64,000 nucleotides of DNA, taken from assembly GCA_031412335.1 (NCBI GenBank), contig JANOCT010000033.1, forward strand, positions 66,189 to 130,188, in the 5' to 3' direction. The notes under the pieces are model-generated. The model saw only the letters and a list, made by a program, of their open reading frames with translations, did not search any database and was not told where the DNA came from. The translations under genes were made by a program, and so were the position numbers. Positions 20,099 to 29,208 of this stretch are shown here, piece by piece; within the stretch, counting starts at the first letter, position 1; the number at the start of each line of letters is the position of its first letter. This DNA is from JBBQYA01 sp031412335 (lineage in GTDB: Bacteria > Bacteroidota > Bacteroidia > Sphingobacteriales > Sphingobacteriaceae).

Positions 20099-20125
20099 TA
20101 AAATAAAACTTAAAAAAAAACAAAA

Positions 20126-20677
20126 ATGAAAACTCTAAAAACAGTATTGATTTTAATTACACTTTTAAACTTTACTTATGCATTAGCAAAAGATTATAAA
20201 ATAGATGCAAATAAAAGCAAAGTAATATGGACTGGATATGCAGAAGCTGGAGGCTATGCACCGGAAGGAACACTAAAGCTTAGTAGTGGAAGTTTTGCGA
20301 TGGTTAATAATAAAATTACCTCGGGCGAATTTGAATTTGATATGAAAACCATAAGCCAAGAAAATAAGGATCTTGAAAAGCATTTAAAAAATGAAGATTT
20401 TTTTGATGTAGAGAAATTCCCAAAGGCATTTTTCAAAATCACTAAAATTTCAACTAATCAAGTTTCGGGTATACTTACCATAAAAGGAATCTCCAAACCA
20501 ATTACTTTTCCGATTGAAATATCTAAAGTAAATGAAATGATTAATGTGAAAGGAACTTTAAAAATTGATCGAACTTTATATGAAATAAAATATAATTCAA
20601 GCAGCTATTTTCAAGACTTAGGTAGCTATGCCATTAAAAATCAGTTTGATATAAAAATTGATATAATTGCAAATTGA
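20126..20677 (+). CDS. YceI family periplasmic protein
   Basis: 183 residues with a signal peptide (residues 1-21). The mature part is a YceI-like lipocalin fold: YKIDANKSKVIWTGYAEAG at the start, FEFDMKTISQENKDLEKHLKNEDFFDVEKFPKAFFKIT in the middle, and LTIKGISKPITFPIEI. YceI proteins bind polyisoprenoid or amphipathic lipids; the ligand here is unknown. It lies 27 bp after the frameshifted secreted gene and may share its transcript. A long stem-loop follows its stop. Confidence 0.9.
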   Translation: MKTLKTVLILITLLNFTYALAKDYKIDANKSKVIWTGYAEAGGYAPEGTLKLSSGSFAMVNNKITSGEFEFDMKTISQENKDLEKHLKNEDFFDVEKFPKAFFKITKISTNQVSGILTIKGISKPITFPIEISKVNEMINVKGTLKIDRTLYEIKYNSSSYFQDLGSYAIKNQFDIKIDIIAN

Positions 20678-20698
20678 AATTCAATCATTAATCTCGTT

Positions 20699-20744
20699 GG
20701 GATGACATGATTATAAACATATTTATCAATAATCATTTCATCCC
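20699..20744. terminator. Long stem-loop between convergent genes
   Basis: GGGATGA-C-ATGATTAT (20699-20714) pairs with ATAATCAT-T-TCATCCC (20729-20744), 15 base pairs with one mismatch and a 14-nt loop. It lies between the 3' ends of the YceI gene and glgC, so it probably works as a bidirectional terminator or transcript-end protector. No long T run follows. Confidence 0.6.
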
Positions 20745-20782
20745 TTCCGGATTTTAGATATTTTTTTAAAAATTAACTTTAA

Positions 20783-22072
20783 TTAAACAACACCAAAATT
20801 AAACCCATTAGGCAAAAGAGCTGATTTCTTAACTACAATTATTCCAGCTTTTACAGTGAATAATTCATTATCGGAATCTGGCAAATGTGTACCACCTAAG
20901 AGTTTTACATTATTTCCGATTCTGCAATTTCGATCTATAATGGCATGGCTAATTTCACAATCACTTCCTATTCCCATAGCTGGTATTCCTCGTTGTGTGT
21001 AATCGTCTATTTCAGCTATTGTTTCAAAACTATCAAAACCCATTACATAGGTATTACTAATATTTGTACCAGTGCCTATTCTACTTCTAATCCCGATTAC
21101 AGAATTTTCTATTTTGTCGCAATGCAAAATACAACCCTCAGCAATCATTGTTTTATGCAAGCTAGCTACCGAAACTTTTGAAGGTGGTAGCATTCGAGCG
21201 TGAGTAAATATTGCACTTGCACTGTCGAATAGATTAAACTTTGGAATATCCTCTGTTAGAGCAATATTAGCTTCAAAAAATGAACTGATACTTCCAATGT
21301 CGGTCCAATAGCCTTGATATTGAAAGCTTGAAACTTGATAATTTTCAATGGATTGTGGTATAATTTCTTTTCCGAAATCTGTTATATCAGGCTTTTCGGT
21401 TAATAATTTTATTAATAAATCTCGATTGAAAATATAAATACCCATAGAAGCAAGATATACTTTTCCTTCACTTTGCATTTCAGCCGAGACCTCAGAGGTC
21501 CAATCTGATAAAACAGATGCATGTGGCTTTTCAATAAATGAAGTAATTGATCCTTCCGAATTGGTTTTTAATATTCCAAAATCAGGTGCATCATGGCTAT
21601 TAACCGGGATGGTAGCTATTGAAATATCTGCATTGGTTTTCTTATGTACATCAAGCATTTCATTAAAATCCATTTGGTATAATTGATCACCAGATAGGAT
21701 TAGTACATATTCAAAATCTTGACTTTCTATATGGTGTAAAGATTGCCGAACAGCATCTGCAGTACCTTGAAACCATTTTTCGCTTCCAGGTCGTTGTTCA
21801 GCAGCAAGTATATCTACAAATGCCTGACTAAAAATACTAAAATGATAGGTATTTTTAATGTGTCTGTTTAATGAAGCTGAATTATACTGTGTCAAAACAA
21901 AAATTCTACTTACATCAGAATTTAAACAATTTGAAATTGGAATATCAACTAATCGGTATTTACCACCAATTGGCACTGCTGGTTTCGATCTTCCTGCTGT
22001 TAGCGGGTAAAGTCGGCTTCCGGCTCCACCACCCATAATTATTGCAATTAATGATTTTGAGATGCTATTCAT
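20783..22072 (-). CDS. glgC: Glucose-1-phosphate adenylyltransferase
   Basis: 429 residues, the usual GlgC length. The nucleotidyltransferase signature IIMGGGAGSRLYPLT lies at residues 11-25, with the KPAVPIGGKYRLVDIPISNC segment after it and a left-handed beta-helix at the C-terminus. It makes ADP-glucose from ATP and glucose-1-phosphate, the committed step of glycogen synthesis. It overlaps glgA by 4 bp (ATGA-type coupling), with glgA upstream on the same strand, so both form one glycogen operon. Confidence 0.95.
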   Translation of the reverse strand: MNSISKSLIAIIMGGGAGSRLYPLTAGRSKPAVPIGGKYRLVDIPISNCLNSDVSRIFVLTQYNSASLNRHIKNTYHFSIFSQAFVDILAAEQRPGSEKWFQGTADAVRQSLHHIESQDFEYVLILSGDQLYQMDFNEMLDVHKKTNADISIATIPVNSHDAPDFGILKTNSEGSITSFIEKPHASVLSDWTSEVSAEMQSEGKVYLASMGIYIFNRDLLIKLLTEKPDITDFGKEIIPQSIENYQVSSFQYQGYWTDIGSISSFFEANIALTEDIPKFNLFDSASAIFTHARMLPPSKVSVASLHKTMIAEGCILHCDKIENSVIGIRSRIGTGTNISNTYVMGFDSFETIAEIDDYTQRGIPAMGIGSDCEISHAIIDRNCRIGNNVKLLGGTHLPDSDNELFTVKAGIIVVKKSALLPNGFNFGVV

Positions 22073-23487
22073 GGTTTTAGTTTTTTATATAGGTTAATGT
22101 ATTTTTCTGCCTTGTTTTTCCAACTATGGTCTATTGCCATAATTTTGTTTCGAATATTCATCAATTTATTTTCACTATTAGCCAATTCTGCAGCACGGGC
22201 AACTGCATAACTCGCAGCTACGCTGTCTGCATTCTCAAATTGAATTCCAAAACCGTTCGATTCATTTAAATCAATTACTGTATCAATTAATCCTCCTGTA
22301 CTTCTAACTATCGGAATTGTACCATAACGCATTGCATATAATTGGTTCAATCCACAAGGCTCAACGCGTGATGGCATTAATAAAAAATCGGCACCTGCAT
22401 ACATCAAATGGCTTAATTTTTCATTGTATCCAATATAACAATTAAATCTGCCTTGTAACGGATTTTTTAATTCTACTAAATTATTTTCAATGTAATTTTC
22501 GCCGCTGCCCAATACCAAAAAATTAACTGGAGTTTGATATTCTTGAATTGATTTATAGATAATTTCTGCTAAAAAATCAGCGCCTTTTTCTGCAACCAGC
22601 CTCCCAATAAAAACTACTAATGGTAATTTTTCTGATAGCCCAAATAATCGGCATAGCTCTCTTTTATTTTCTTTCTTTCCTTCGTTAACTGTCTCTAATG
22701 TAAAGAAGTGAGTTAAGTATTTATCAGTTGTTGGATTCCAAACATCCGAATCTATTCCATTTACTATCCCATACGATTTTGACTCTTCTTCTCTAAGCAA
22801 CGATTCTAATCCCAAAGCATTTTGTTGTAATTCAACCAAATAACCTTGAGAAACTGTTGTAAAAATTGAACAACATTTTATTGCTGCAGCCATCGGATTT
22901 ATTTTATTATCCCAATCAAGCAAACCCCATCTATATTCGTCAAATGAAGGAATTAAATAACTTTTATCCCATGAAAATTGACCTTGATACTGCCCACTGT
23001 GCATGGTAAACAGGGTTGGAAGGGTCTTTAATCTCAAATATCGTAAACTGTGTTGCATCATAAATGGCACAAGCCCAGTATGATGATCGTGACAATGAAC
23101 AATCTCAGGTAAATTTTCCCAACTATTTATCCATTCCAAAGCAGCAATTTGAAAAGCAATAAATCGTTCGGTATCATCTTGCCCAGCATAGACTGTTGCA
23201 CCAGCAAATAAATCGTCGACTTTGGCTATATACAAATCATAACCCAAAGTTGTGTCTGTGTTTCTTGATATGGTAAAATAAAGATTTTGATTTCCTAAAT
23301 TCAGAATACCAGAATGGACAATTTCCCAGTTTTGCTTTAAAATATATGCTGAAGAATAAGCAGGAATCAACACAATACTCTCTAAACCAGCTTGATTTAA
23401 ATATTTCGGTAATGCGCCAACTACATCTGCCAACCCCCCTACTTTTGCAGCAGGGAAACATTCGGCACTAAGATGAATGATTTTCAT
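22069..23487 (-). CDS. glgA: Glycogen synthase (ADP-glucose type)
   Basis: 472 residues, GT5 family. The N-terminal KVGGLADVVGALPK loop (from residue 15) binds ADP-glucose; EIVHCHDHHTGLVPFM and the C-terminal LMPSRVEPCGLNQLYAMRYGTIPIVRSTGGL complete the GT5 signature. It extends alpha-1,4-glucan chains using the ADP-glucose made by the neighbouring glgC gene, which it overlaps by 4 bp. No branching enzyme or phosphorylase is adjacent. Confidence 0.95.
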   Translation of the reverse strand: MKIIHLSAECFPAAKVGGLADVVGALPKYLNQAGLESIVLIPAYSSAYILKQNWEIVHSGILNLGNQNLYFTISRNTDTTLGYDLYIAKVDDLFAGATVYAGQDDTERFIAFQIAALEWINSWENLPEIVHCHDHHTGLVPFMMQHSLRYLRLKTLPTLFTMHSGQYQGQFSWDKSYLIPSFDEYRWGLLDWDNKINPMAAAIKCCSIFTTVSQGYLVELQQNALGLESLLREEESKSYGIVNGIDSDVWNPTTDKYLTHFFTLETVNEGKKENKRELCRLFGLSEKLPLVVFIGRLVAEKGADFLAEIIYKSIQEYQTPVNFLVLGSGENYIENNLVELKNPLQGRFNCYIGYNEKLSHLMYAGADFLLMPSRVEPCGLNQLYAMRYGTIPIVRSTGGLIDTVIDLNESNGFGIQFENADSVAASYAVARAAELANSENKLMNIRNKIMAIDHSWKNKAEKYINLYKKLKP

Positions 23488-23638
23488 GAAAGATTAATTA
23501 TTAGATAGGTAAGTTTAAGAAATTTAACGAATCATTCAATAACAAGCTTCAAAAAATGGTTGGGATTAAAGAGAATTTATTTCTAAGTCGTAAAATTCTT
23601 TAAATTAAAACGATTTAGAAACGTAATATTCCATTTTC

Positions 23639-24283
23639 CTAAATCACAATCCACCTCACTACTTCAAAAACTTCAGCATATTCTGTATTTATCTGAACGC
23701 CTCTCGTCCTAGCCAATCCTTTTAAGAAAACTTCGTTTGCATATTGCCGGTGGCTTTGAGATTCGTAAAACTCCATGGCTGTAACTTTTGCAGAAATATC
23801 CTCCTCAGATAATTTTACAAAACAAGTAGTGGTGAATGAAAGATTATTCCAAGGTAATTCATACGATAAAATAGAAGTTGTTTTAAAAGCTCGAAGTGCT
23901 TCATTCGAAATGGTAGAATGGTCTTGATGTAAATCATTTAAACTTGGCGCGAAAACTAAATCGGGCTCAATTTTATTTTTTAGATTTATCATGTCTTGCA
24001 AAATATCCTGACGATGAAAACTAAAAGTTCTTACTTCGTAGTTATAAAGAAAAAGATTTTCGGGAATTATGCCTAATGAAGCAGTTGCTAGTTTTACTTC
24101 TTTTATTAAAATATCTTTCGGTAAATGTGATGGAACTGATAACTCACACGCAGAAAATGCTGCATAATAAACATCATGACCTTCATTAATAAATTTGCGG
24201 ATAGTACCACCACAGCCCAGTTCGCCATCATCTGTATGAGGTGCCAGAATAAGAATTTTCTGTTTCACCGACTTAAACATCAT
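23639..24283 (-). CDS. PIG-L (LmbE-like) family deacetylase
   Basis: The zinc-binding motif ILAPHTDDGELGCGG lies at the N-terminus and FAPSLNDLHQDHSTISNEA carries the second His-x-x-His site, both typical of LmbE/PIG-L N-acetylglucosaminyl deacetylases. A longer frame reaches back to 24337, but that would overlap the divergent gene at 24301 and add an unlikely leader. The Met pair at 24280-24283 is the better start. It is distinct from BshB1 at 54238. Its place beside a GT-C enzyme and glycogen genes suggests sugar modification; this is inference. Confidence 0.85.
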   Translation of the reverse strand: MMFKSVKQKILILAPHTDDGELGCGGTIRKFINEGHDVYYAAFSACELSVPSHLPKDILIKEVKLATASLGIIPENLFLYNYEVRTFSFHRQDILQDMINLKNKIEPDLVFAPSLNDLHQDHSTISNEALRAFKTTSILSYELPWNNLSFTTTCFVKLSEEDISAKVTAMEFYESQSHRQYANEVFLKGLARTRGVQINTEYAEVFEVVRWIVI

Positions 24284-24300
24284 AAAAACTCCGTTATTAG

Positions 24301-25797
24301 ATGCGTAATAATACAGAATTAATGGCAAAACTGGCAAAGTTCTTCCCTATATACCTTTTATTTTATTTCATCCTTATTTTAGTCAACGCAACTATGTTGC
24401 CGGTAGCTTGGGTTGATGAAGTTATGCTCATAGATCCAGCATTAAATTTGGTAAGTAATGGACACTTTTCAAGCAAAATATGGCCTTTTATAAATACTGA
24501 ACTGTTTTTTGCAGCTTACTTGCCCGTAACAACATTTTTGTATTCTTTCGCACTTGCGATATTTTCCAATACTATTTTTGTAACTCGAATAACCTGGATT
24601 CTTTTATTTGCAATTCATATCTACCTACTATATCGATTGCTTTCTCGTTATTTAAAAAACAAAGAAATCGTATATTTTCTCCTTTTTGTTTACTTAAATC
24701 TGGAAGGAATTACCAATGCTATGCGAAGCGGTAGGGCAGAAATTCCAGAATTGCTTTTCATTTCCTTGTTTCTTTTTGCTTTTTTGATTAAAAAAAGCCC
24801 CGTTATATCTGGATTGAGTTTAACTTTTTTAGGGCTTTGCCATCCATCCATGTGGATGATTTGCTTGATTGCTTTTATCTGGATTGTATTTGGGAAATTT
24901 TTTAAACCTTTTAAAATTAAATTTCTAATCAGTGCCGCTATTCCAGTTATCCTATTTATTCTTTTTGCTGGAGAAAACTTAATTGAATATCAAAATCAGC
25001 TTTTTGTACATGCAGCTGAGCACTCGAATACGCAAAACCAACATAACTTTCTAACATCTTATTTTGTCGATTTCTTTTTACCAGTCTATGCAATCCAACC
25101 ATATTTAATCCTTTTTATCTGGCTAGCATTTGGTTTTTCTTGCTATAAAATTGTTAATTATACTAAGAATCGTGACTTATTCATTCCATTACTTTTTATT
25201 GGAACCTACATTTTCTGGATGTTTAGTTTAGCAGTTTTTCATCGCTATACTCCGGTTTTAGTCTTTTTATCTTTTATGCTTATTCCAAGTATAATGGATT
25301 TAATTAATAGTACGTACCCAAATTTCAAATTTAAAATTAAAAGTACTCTCGTTACAAATATGTTGTTTTTGATTGCTTTGTTACTAGTTAGTGCTCCATT
25401 TTTAATTAGAAATTCGGTTGCATTAGTTCAAAGGCAACAACGCTCAACTAAACCACTTTTTGCTTGGCTTGATAAAGAAATAAAAACTGATAATAAAAAA
25501 ATATTGATTATAGGAGCTCCTGTTGGGCTTTTTTATTCAATGAAAAACGAAAATATTGTATATACACTTACTTACGGAACCCGAAAATTCAAATTCAATG
25601 ATTATGAAAAAGTGTATTATTTAAAACATCGTCACGATCGGATTTGTGGAAAATTTATTGCCAATTATCCTATTTCAGAATCTGAATTTGAAGCAACATT
25701 GAGCAAACTATTTAAAACGGAAACCTATTTTGGAATGAGCTTGTATCAAATCTCATCCGAACAGGAATTACAAGATCTTAATTATTATTTTGATTAA
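24301..25797 (+). CDS. GT-C fold membrane glycosyltransferase
   Basis: 498 residues with about ten to twelve hydrophobic segments. The first outer loop has WVDEVML, with Asp39 and Glu40 placed like the catalytic acidic pair of GT39/GT83-type enzymes that use polyprenyl-phosphate sugars. A soluble C-terminal part follows the last helix (residues about 395-498). It is transcribed divergently from the PIG-L gene and overlaps the 3' end of the ABC transporter gene by 20 bp. Acceptor and sugar are unknown. Confidence 0.75.
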   Translation: MRNNTELMAKLAKFFPIYLLFYFILILVNATMLPVAWVDEVMLIDPALNLVSNGHFSSKIWPFINTELFFAAYLPVTTFLYSFALAIFSNTIFVTRITWILLFAIHIYLLYRLLSRYLKNKEIVYFLLFVYLNLEGITNAMRSGRAEIPELLFISLFLFAFLIKKSPVISGLSLTFLGLCHPSMWMICLIAFIWIVFGKFFKPFKIKFLISAAIPVILFILFAGENLIEYQNQLFVHAAEHSNTQNQHNFLTSYFVDFFLPVYAIQPYLILFIWLAFGFSCYKIVNYTKNRDLFIPLLFIGTYIFWMFSLAVFHRYTPVLVFLSFMLIPSIMDLINSTYPNFKFKIKSTLVTNMLFLIALLLVSAPFLIRNSVALVQRQQRSTKPLFAWLDKEIKTDNKKILIIGAPVGLFYSMKNENIVYTLTYGTRKFKFNDYEKVYYLKHRHDRICGKFIANYPISESEFEATLSKLFKTETYFGMSLYQISSEQELQDLNYYFD

Positions 25798-26440
25798 AAG
25801 TTCCGTCCTTTATTACCAATTTCCGATCAGCAATTGCTCCAAGCTCCTCATTATGAGTAATAATAATAAATGTTTGCTGATAACGGTCTCTTAATTCCAA
25901 AAATAATTCATGCAATTGCCTTGCATTCGCCGAGTCTAGATTTCCAGAAGGCTCATCGGCCAAAATCAATGCAGGATTATTCATCAATGCTCGTGCAACA
26001 GCAACCCGTTGTTGTTCCCCACCCGAAAGTTCGTTTGGTTTATGATGAATTCGATGTTCCAATTTTAATTCCTGCAAGAGTTCTGTTGCCCTTTTTTCTG
26101 CTTCTTGCTTTTTTGCATGGTTTATATATGCTGGAATACAAACATTTTCTAAGGCTGTAAACTCTGGCAATAAATGATGAAATTGAAATACAAAGCCAAT
26201 TTGTTGATTTCTGAAAATACTTAATTCTTTATCATTCATGGCAGTTGTTATTTTATTGTCAATAAAAACTTTGCCTTTGTCTGGTCTATCTAACGATCCT
26301 ATAATATGCATCAATGTACTTTTACCAGCTCCAGAAGCACCTGTTATAGCAACCAATTCACCTTTTTTAACTTCCAGATTCACGTTTTTTAAAATCTGTA
26401 GATTTCCGTACGACTTATAAACCTCTTCCACTTTTAGCAT
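25778..26440 (-). CDS. lolD: ABC transporter ATP-binding protein, LolD/MacB type
   Basis: 220 residues. Walker A GASGAGKST at 34-42, Q-loop FVFQFHHLLPEFTALENV near 84-100, signature LSGGEQQRVAVARAL from 138, Walker B LILADEPSGNLD near 158-169, and the H-loop IITHNEE are all intact. The HHLLPEFTALENV Q-loop and PSGNLD are typical of LolD-type ATPases that pull lipoproteins from the inner membrane or drive MacB-like export. No permease gene is adjacent, so the partner is elsewhere. Confidence 0.88.
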   Translation of the reverse strand: MLKVEEVYKSYGNLQILKNVNLEVKKGELVAITGASGAGKSTLMHIIGSLDRPDKGKVFIDNKITTAMNDKELSIFRNQQIGFVFQFHHLLPEFTALENVCIPAYINHAKKQEAEKRATELLQELKLEHRIHHKPNELSGGEQQRVAVARALMNNPALILADEPSGNLDSANARQLHELFLELRDRYQQTFIIITHNEELGAIADRKLVIKDGTFNQNNN

Positions 26441-26617
26441 GCCTTAAAAGTAAAACAAGAATTCTAAACACGCGATGAAATTCATTTTATTTTCTGCTGA
26501 TTTAACTTACTTTTATCGCAATGTTAAATTCAGCTATTTTAAATTATTAATAAGATTGCATTTATTCATTCCTGACAATTCAATTTAAATCAATAAAAAA
26601 AACTATTAACCCATAAT

Positions 26618-27808
26618 ATGAACATTCACGAATATCAAGGTAAAGCAATTCTTAAAAGTTTTGGAGTACGAATACAAGAAGGAATAGTGGCTGATACTGC
26701 TGAGCGTGCAGTTGAAGCAGCAAAGCAATTACGCGCACAAACTGGCACTAATTGGTGGGTTGTGAAAGCGCAAATTCATGCTGGGGGTCGTGGAAAAGGC
26801 GGCGGAGTAAAATTGGCAAAAAACATTGATGAAGTTTTAGAGAGATCAGCAGCTATAATAGGAATGCAATTAGTAACTAAACAAACTGGGCCAGAAGGCA
26901 AAAAAGTAAGTAAGGTTTTAATAGCAGAAGATGTATATTATCCAGGAGTTTCCGAAACTAAAGAATTTTATATGAGTGTTTTGCTAAACAGACAAAGTGG
27001 CAAAAACATTATTATGTATAGCACAGAAGGCGGAATGGATATAGAAGAAGTTGCAGAAAAAACACCACATCTTATTTTCAAAGAAGAAATAGATCCAATC
27101 GTAGGATTGCAAGGTTTTCAAACACGAAAAATTGCTTTTAATTTAGGTTTGAGTGGCGAGGCTTTTAAAGAGATGACCAAATTTGTAACTGCACTTTATA
27201 AAGCATACGACGAAACTGATTCTTCTATGTTTGAGATAAATCCGGTATTGAAAACATCTGATAATAAAATACTTGCGGTAGATGCAAAAGTAAGTATTGA
27301 TGACAATGCTTTGTTTCGTCATCCAAATTTTGCTGATTTGAGAGATGAAAGTGAAGAGGATCCAACAGAAGTGGAAGCAGGAAAATCGAACTTGAACTAT
27401 GTAAACCTAGATGGAAATGTAGGCTGTATGGTAAATGGAGCAGGTTTGGCAATGGCAACTATGGATATTATTAAATTAGCCGGTGGCGAACCAGCAAATT
27501 TTTTGGATGTAGGTGGTAGTGCAAATGCACAAACGGTAGAAGCTGGATTTAAAATTATTTTAAAAGATCCAAAAGTAAAAGCCATTCTGATCAATATTTT
27601 TGGCGGAATTGTTCGTTGCGATAGAGTTGCACAAGGTGTAATAGATGCTTACAATAATATTGGAGAAATCAATGTTCCAATTATAGTTCGTTTGCAAGGT
27701 ACCAATGCAGAAGAAGGCAAAAAGCTAATTGATGATTCTGGATTAAAAGTATATTCAGCAATCGAATTGAAAGAAGCTGCTGATTTAGTCACTAAACTGC
27801 TGGCGTAA
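26618..27808 (+). CDS. sucC: Succinyl-CoA ligase (ADP-forming) beta subunit
   Basis: 396 residues, normal length. The ATP-grasp domain starts MNIHEYQGKAILKSFGV and includes KAQIHAGGRGKGGGVKLAKN; the C-terminal CoA-ligase domain has NGAGLAMATMDIIKLAGGEPANFLDVGGSA and NIFGGIVRCD. With the alpha subunit (SucD, not in the window) it interconverts succinyl-CoA and succinate in the TCA cycle with substrate-level phosphorylation. It stands alone, ending at a hairpin terminator. Confidence 0.96.
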   Translation: MNIHEYQGKAILKSFGVRIQEGIVADTAERAVEAAKQLRAQTGTNWWVVKAQIHAGGRGKGGGVKLAKNIDEVLERSAAIIGMQLVTKQTGPEGKKVSKVLIAEDVYYPGVSETKEFYMSVLLNRQSGKNIIMYSTEGGMDIEEVAEKTPHLIFKEEIDPIVGLQGFQTRKIAFNLGLSGEAFKEMTKFVTALYKAYDETDSSMFEINPVLKTSDNKILAVDAKVSIDDNALFRHPNFADLRDESEEDPTEVEAGKSNLNYVNLDGNVGCMVNGAGLAMATMDIIKLAGGEPANFLDVGGSANAQTVEAGFKIILKDPKVKAILINIFGGIVRCDRVAQGVIDAYNNIGEINVPIIVRLQGTNAEEGKKLIDDSGLKVYSAIELKEAADLVTKLLA

Positions 27809-27835
27809 AAGTTTTAATTTGTTTAATTAAAAGAT

Positions 27836-27869
27836 AAATGCTGCTTCTAAGTTTAGGGGCAGCATTTTT
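27836..27869 (+). terminator. Terminator after sucC
   Basis: AAATGCTGC (27836-27844) pairs with GCAGCATTT (27859-27867) and is followed by T. It lies 28 bp after the sucC stop. Confidence 0.8.
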
Positions 27870-27882
27870 GTTAAAATAACTC

Positions 27883-28503
27883 GTGTTAATAAAAATTTAT
27901 CCTGAAAATCCACAAGAAAAAGAAATTGACCGAGTGGTGGCCGTGCTCAGAAAAGGCGGTATAATAATATATCCTACAGATACAGTTTATGGTTTAGGTT
28001 GCGACATTACCAACCATAAAGCCATAGAAGCAATTTGCAGATTAAAGAAAATAAAACCTGAAAAGGCTAATTTTTCTTTTGTATGTCATGATTTAAGCCA
28101 TATCGCAGATTATACTAAACCAATAGATTCAGTCATTTTCAGACTATTGAAAAAGGCATTACCTGGAGCTTACACTTTTATTTTGGAAGCAAATAACAAC
28201 GTTCCAAAATTGCTACACAGTAAAAAAAAGACAGTTGGTATTCGGGTTCCCGATAATGAAATAGCCCGTTGTTTGGTAAAAGAATTGGGAAATCCAATTT
28301 TGTCAACTTCTATTCACGACACGGATGATATTTTAGAATACTCAACCGATCCAGAACTCATTCACGAAAAATATGAAAACGATGTAGACTTAGTGATAGA
28401 TGGTGGAATGGGTGGTTTAATTGCCAGCACTGTAATAGACTGCACGTCAGGGTTTCCAGAAGTAATTAGAGAAGGTAAAGGAGAAATTGAGAACTTATTT
28501 TAA
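27883..28503 (+). CDS. Sua5/YciO/YrdC family protein (threonylcarbamoyl-AMP synthase-like)
   Basis: 206 residues starting at a GTG (27883) directly after the sucC terminator. The YrdC-like fold is recognised by GGIIIYPTDTVYGLGCDITN, followed by RLKKIKPEKANFSFVCHDLS, LPGAYTFILEAN and the KTVGIRVPDNEIA segment. The family makes threonylcarbamoyl-AMP for the t6A modification of tRNA. This sequence resembles the YciO branch, so enzymatic equivalence to TsaC is likely but not certain. The stop overlaps the 3' end of the opposing gene by 9 bp. Confidence 0.88.
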   Translation: MLIKIYPENPQEKEIDRVVAVLRKGGIIIYPTDTVYGLGCDITNHKAIEAICRLKKIKPEKANFSFVCHDLSHIADYTKPIDSVIFRLLKKALPGAYTFILEANNNVPKLLHSKKKTVGIRVPDNEIARCLVKELGNPILSTSIHDTDDILEYSTDPELIHEKYENDVDLVIDGGMGGLIASTVIDCTSGFPEVIREGKGEIENLF

Positions 28504-28908
28504 GGTAATTTTAGATTCAATTTCAGCGTTTTTGTTAAGCTCTTCTTCTTTTATTTTAATGTCCACTTTATCAGCTTTTATTACAATTTTTATTCGTGCG
28601 TACAAGCTCATATAAATATTTGCAACCCATACTAAAGCAAAACCAGCAATCAAATATCCTCGCCAATTAGTATACAATAACGTGTAATTCGTAATAAATA
28701 AAAAAACGATTGTTACATAATGGCTAAAGCAATATTCGCAAGTAAACAAATAGAAAAATTTACGAACAAAAATATTCTTGCAATTTTCACTTTGCCGTTC
28801 ACAATATTCTCTTGGTTCTCTAAAAACTTCTTCGTGGGTTACAGTCCATGCAACGCATGCAATGGGTATAGCCAAAATAAATAAGTAAATGATTTGAACT
28901 TGCAGCAT
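28495..28908 (-). CDS. Conserved hypothetical membrane protein with CEYC motif
   Basis: 137 residues, about three hydrophobic segments (residues 4-22, 62-80, 84-105) and a charged C-terminal tail. The stretch WTVTHEEVFREPREYC and the cysteine pair CEYC between helices stand out; cysteines cluster in the loop facing one side of the membrane, which could bind metal. No family with known function is recognised. It overlaps the Sua5-type gene at the 3' end. Confidence 0.7.
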   Translation of the reverse strand: MLQVQIIYLFILAIPIACVAWTVTHEEVFREPREYCERQSENCKNIFVRKFFYLFTCEYCFSHYVTIVFLFITNYTLLYTNWRGYLIAGFALVWVANIYMSLYARIKIVIKADKVDIKIKEEELNKNAEIESKITLK

Positions 28909-29208
28909 AAAAAAAGTTTAAAATTCTTAAAGATTTTGAACTAGTTTCAATAATCAACCCAAATTATTTTTAATTTATTGAATAATGATTTGGATAAAAA
29001 ATTAAATAATTACCCAAAAATTGAGGAAAATATTGCCATACAAAGGTTTAGACAAATCAAAATTAAAAATTTAGCTTTTTTAACTACTTTTGCAAAAAAT
29101 AGGGAAATGCTATATATCTATCTTTTTATAAGATATGAATTGAATTTTGTTGATAATAGTAGCAAACTATCATCCTGATTTCCTGTTTTGAATATAAATT
29201 AATTGAAA
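28909..29208. other. 300-bp AT-rich spacer
   Basis: This separates two divergent genes and so should carry both promoters. A TTG-initiated frame of 66 codons crosses it (28978-29178), but its composition is low-complexity and I do not call it. No hairpin or consensus box stands out. Confidence 0.5.

Noticed and set aside
28978..29178. 66-codon TTG-initiated frame before the ferredoxin reductase
   Set aside because: Low-complexity composition, rare start codon, located in a divergent promoter region and without any recognisable domain.
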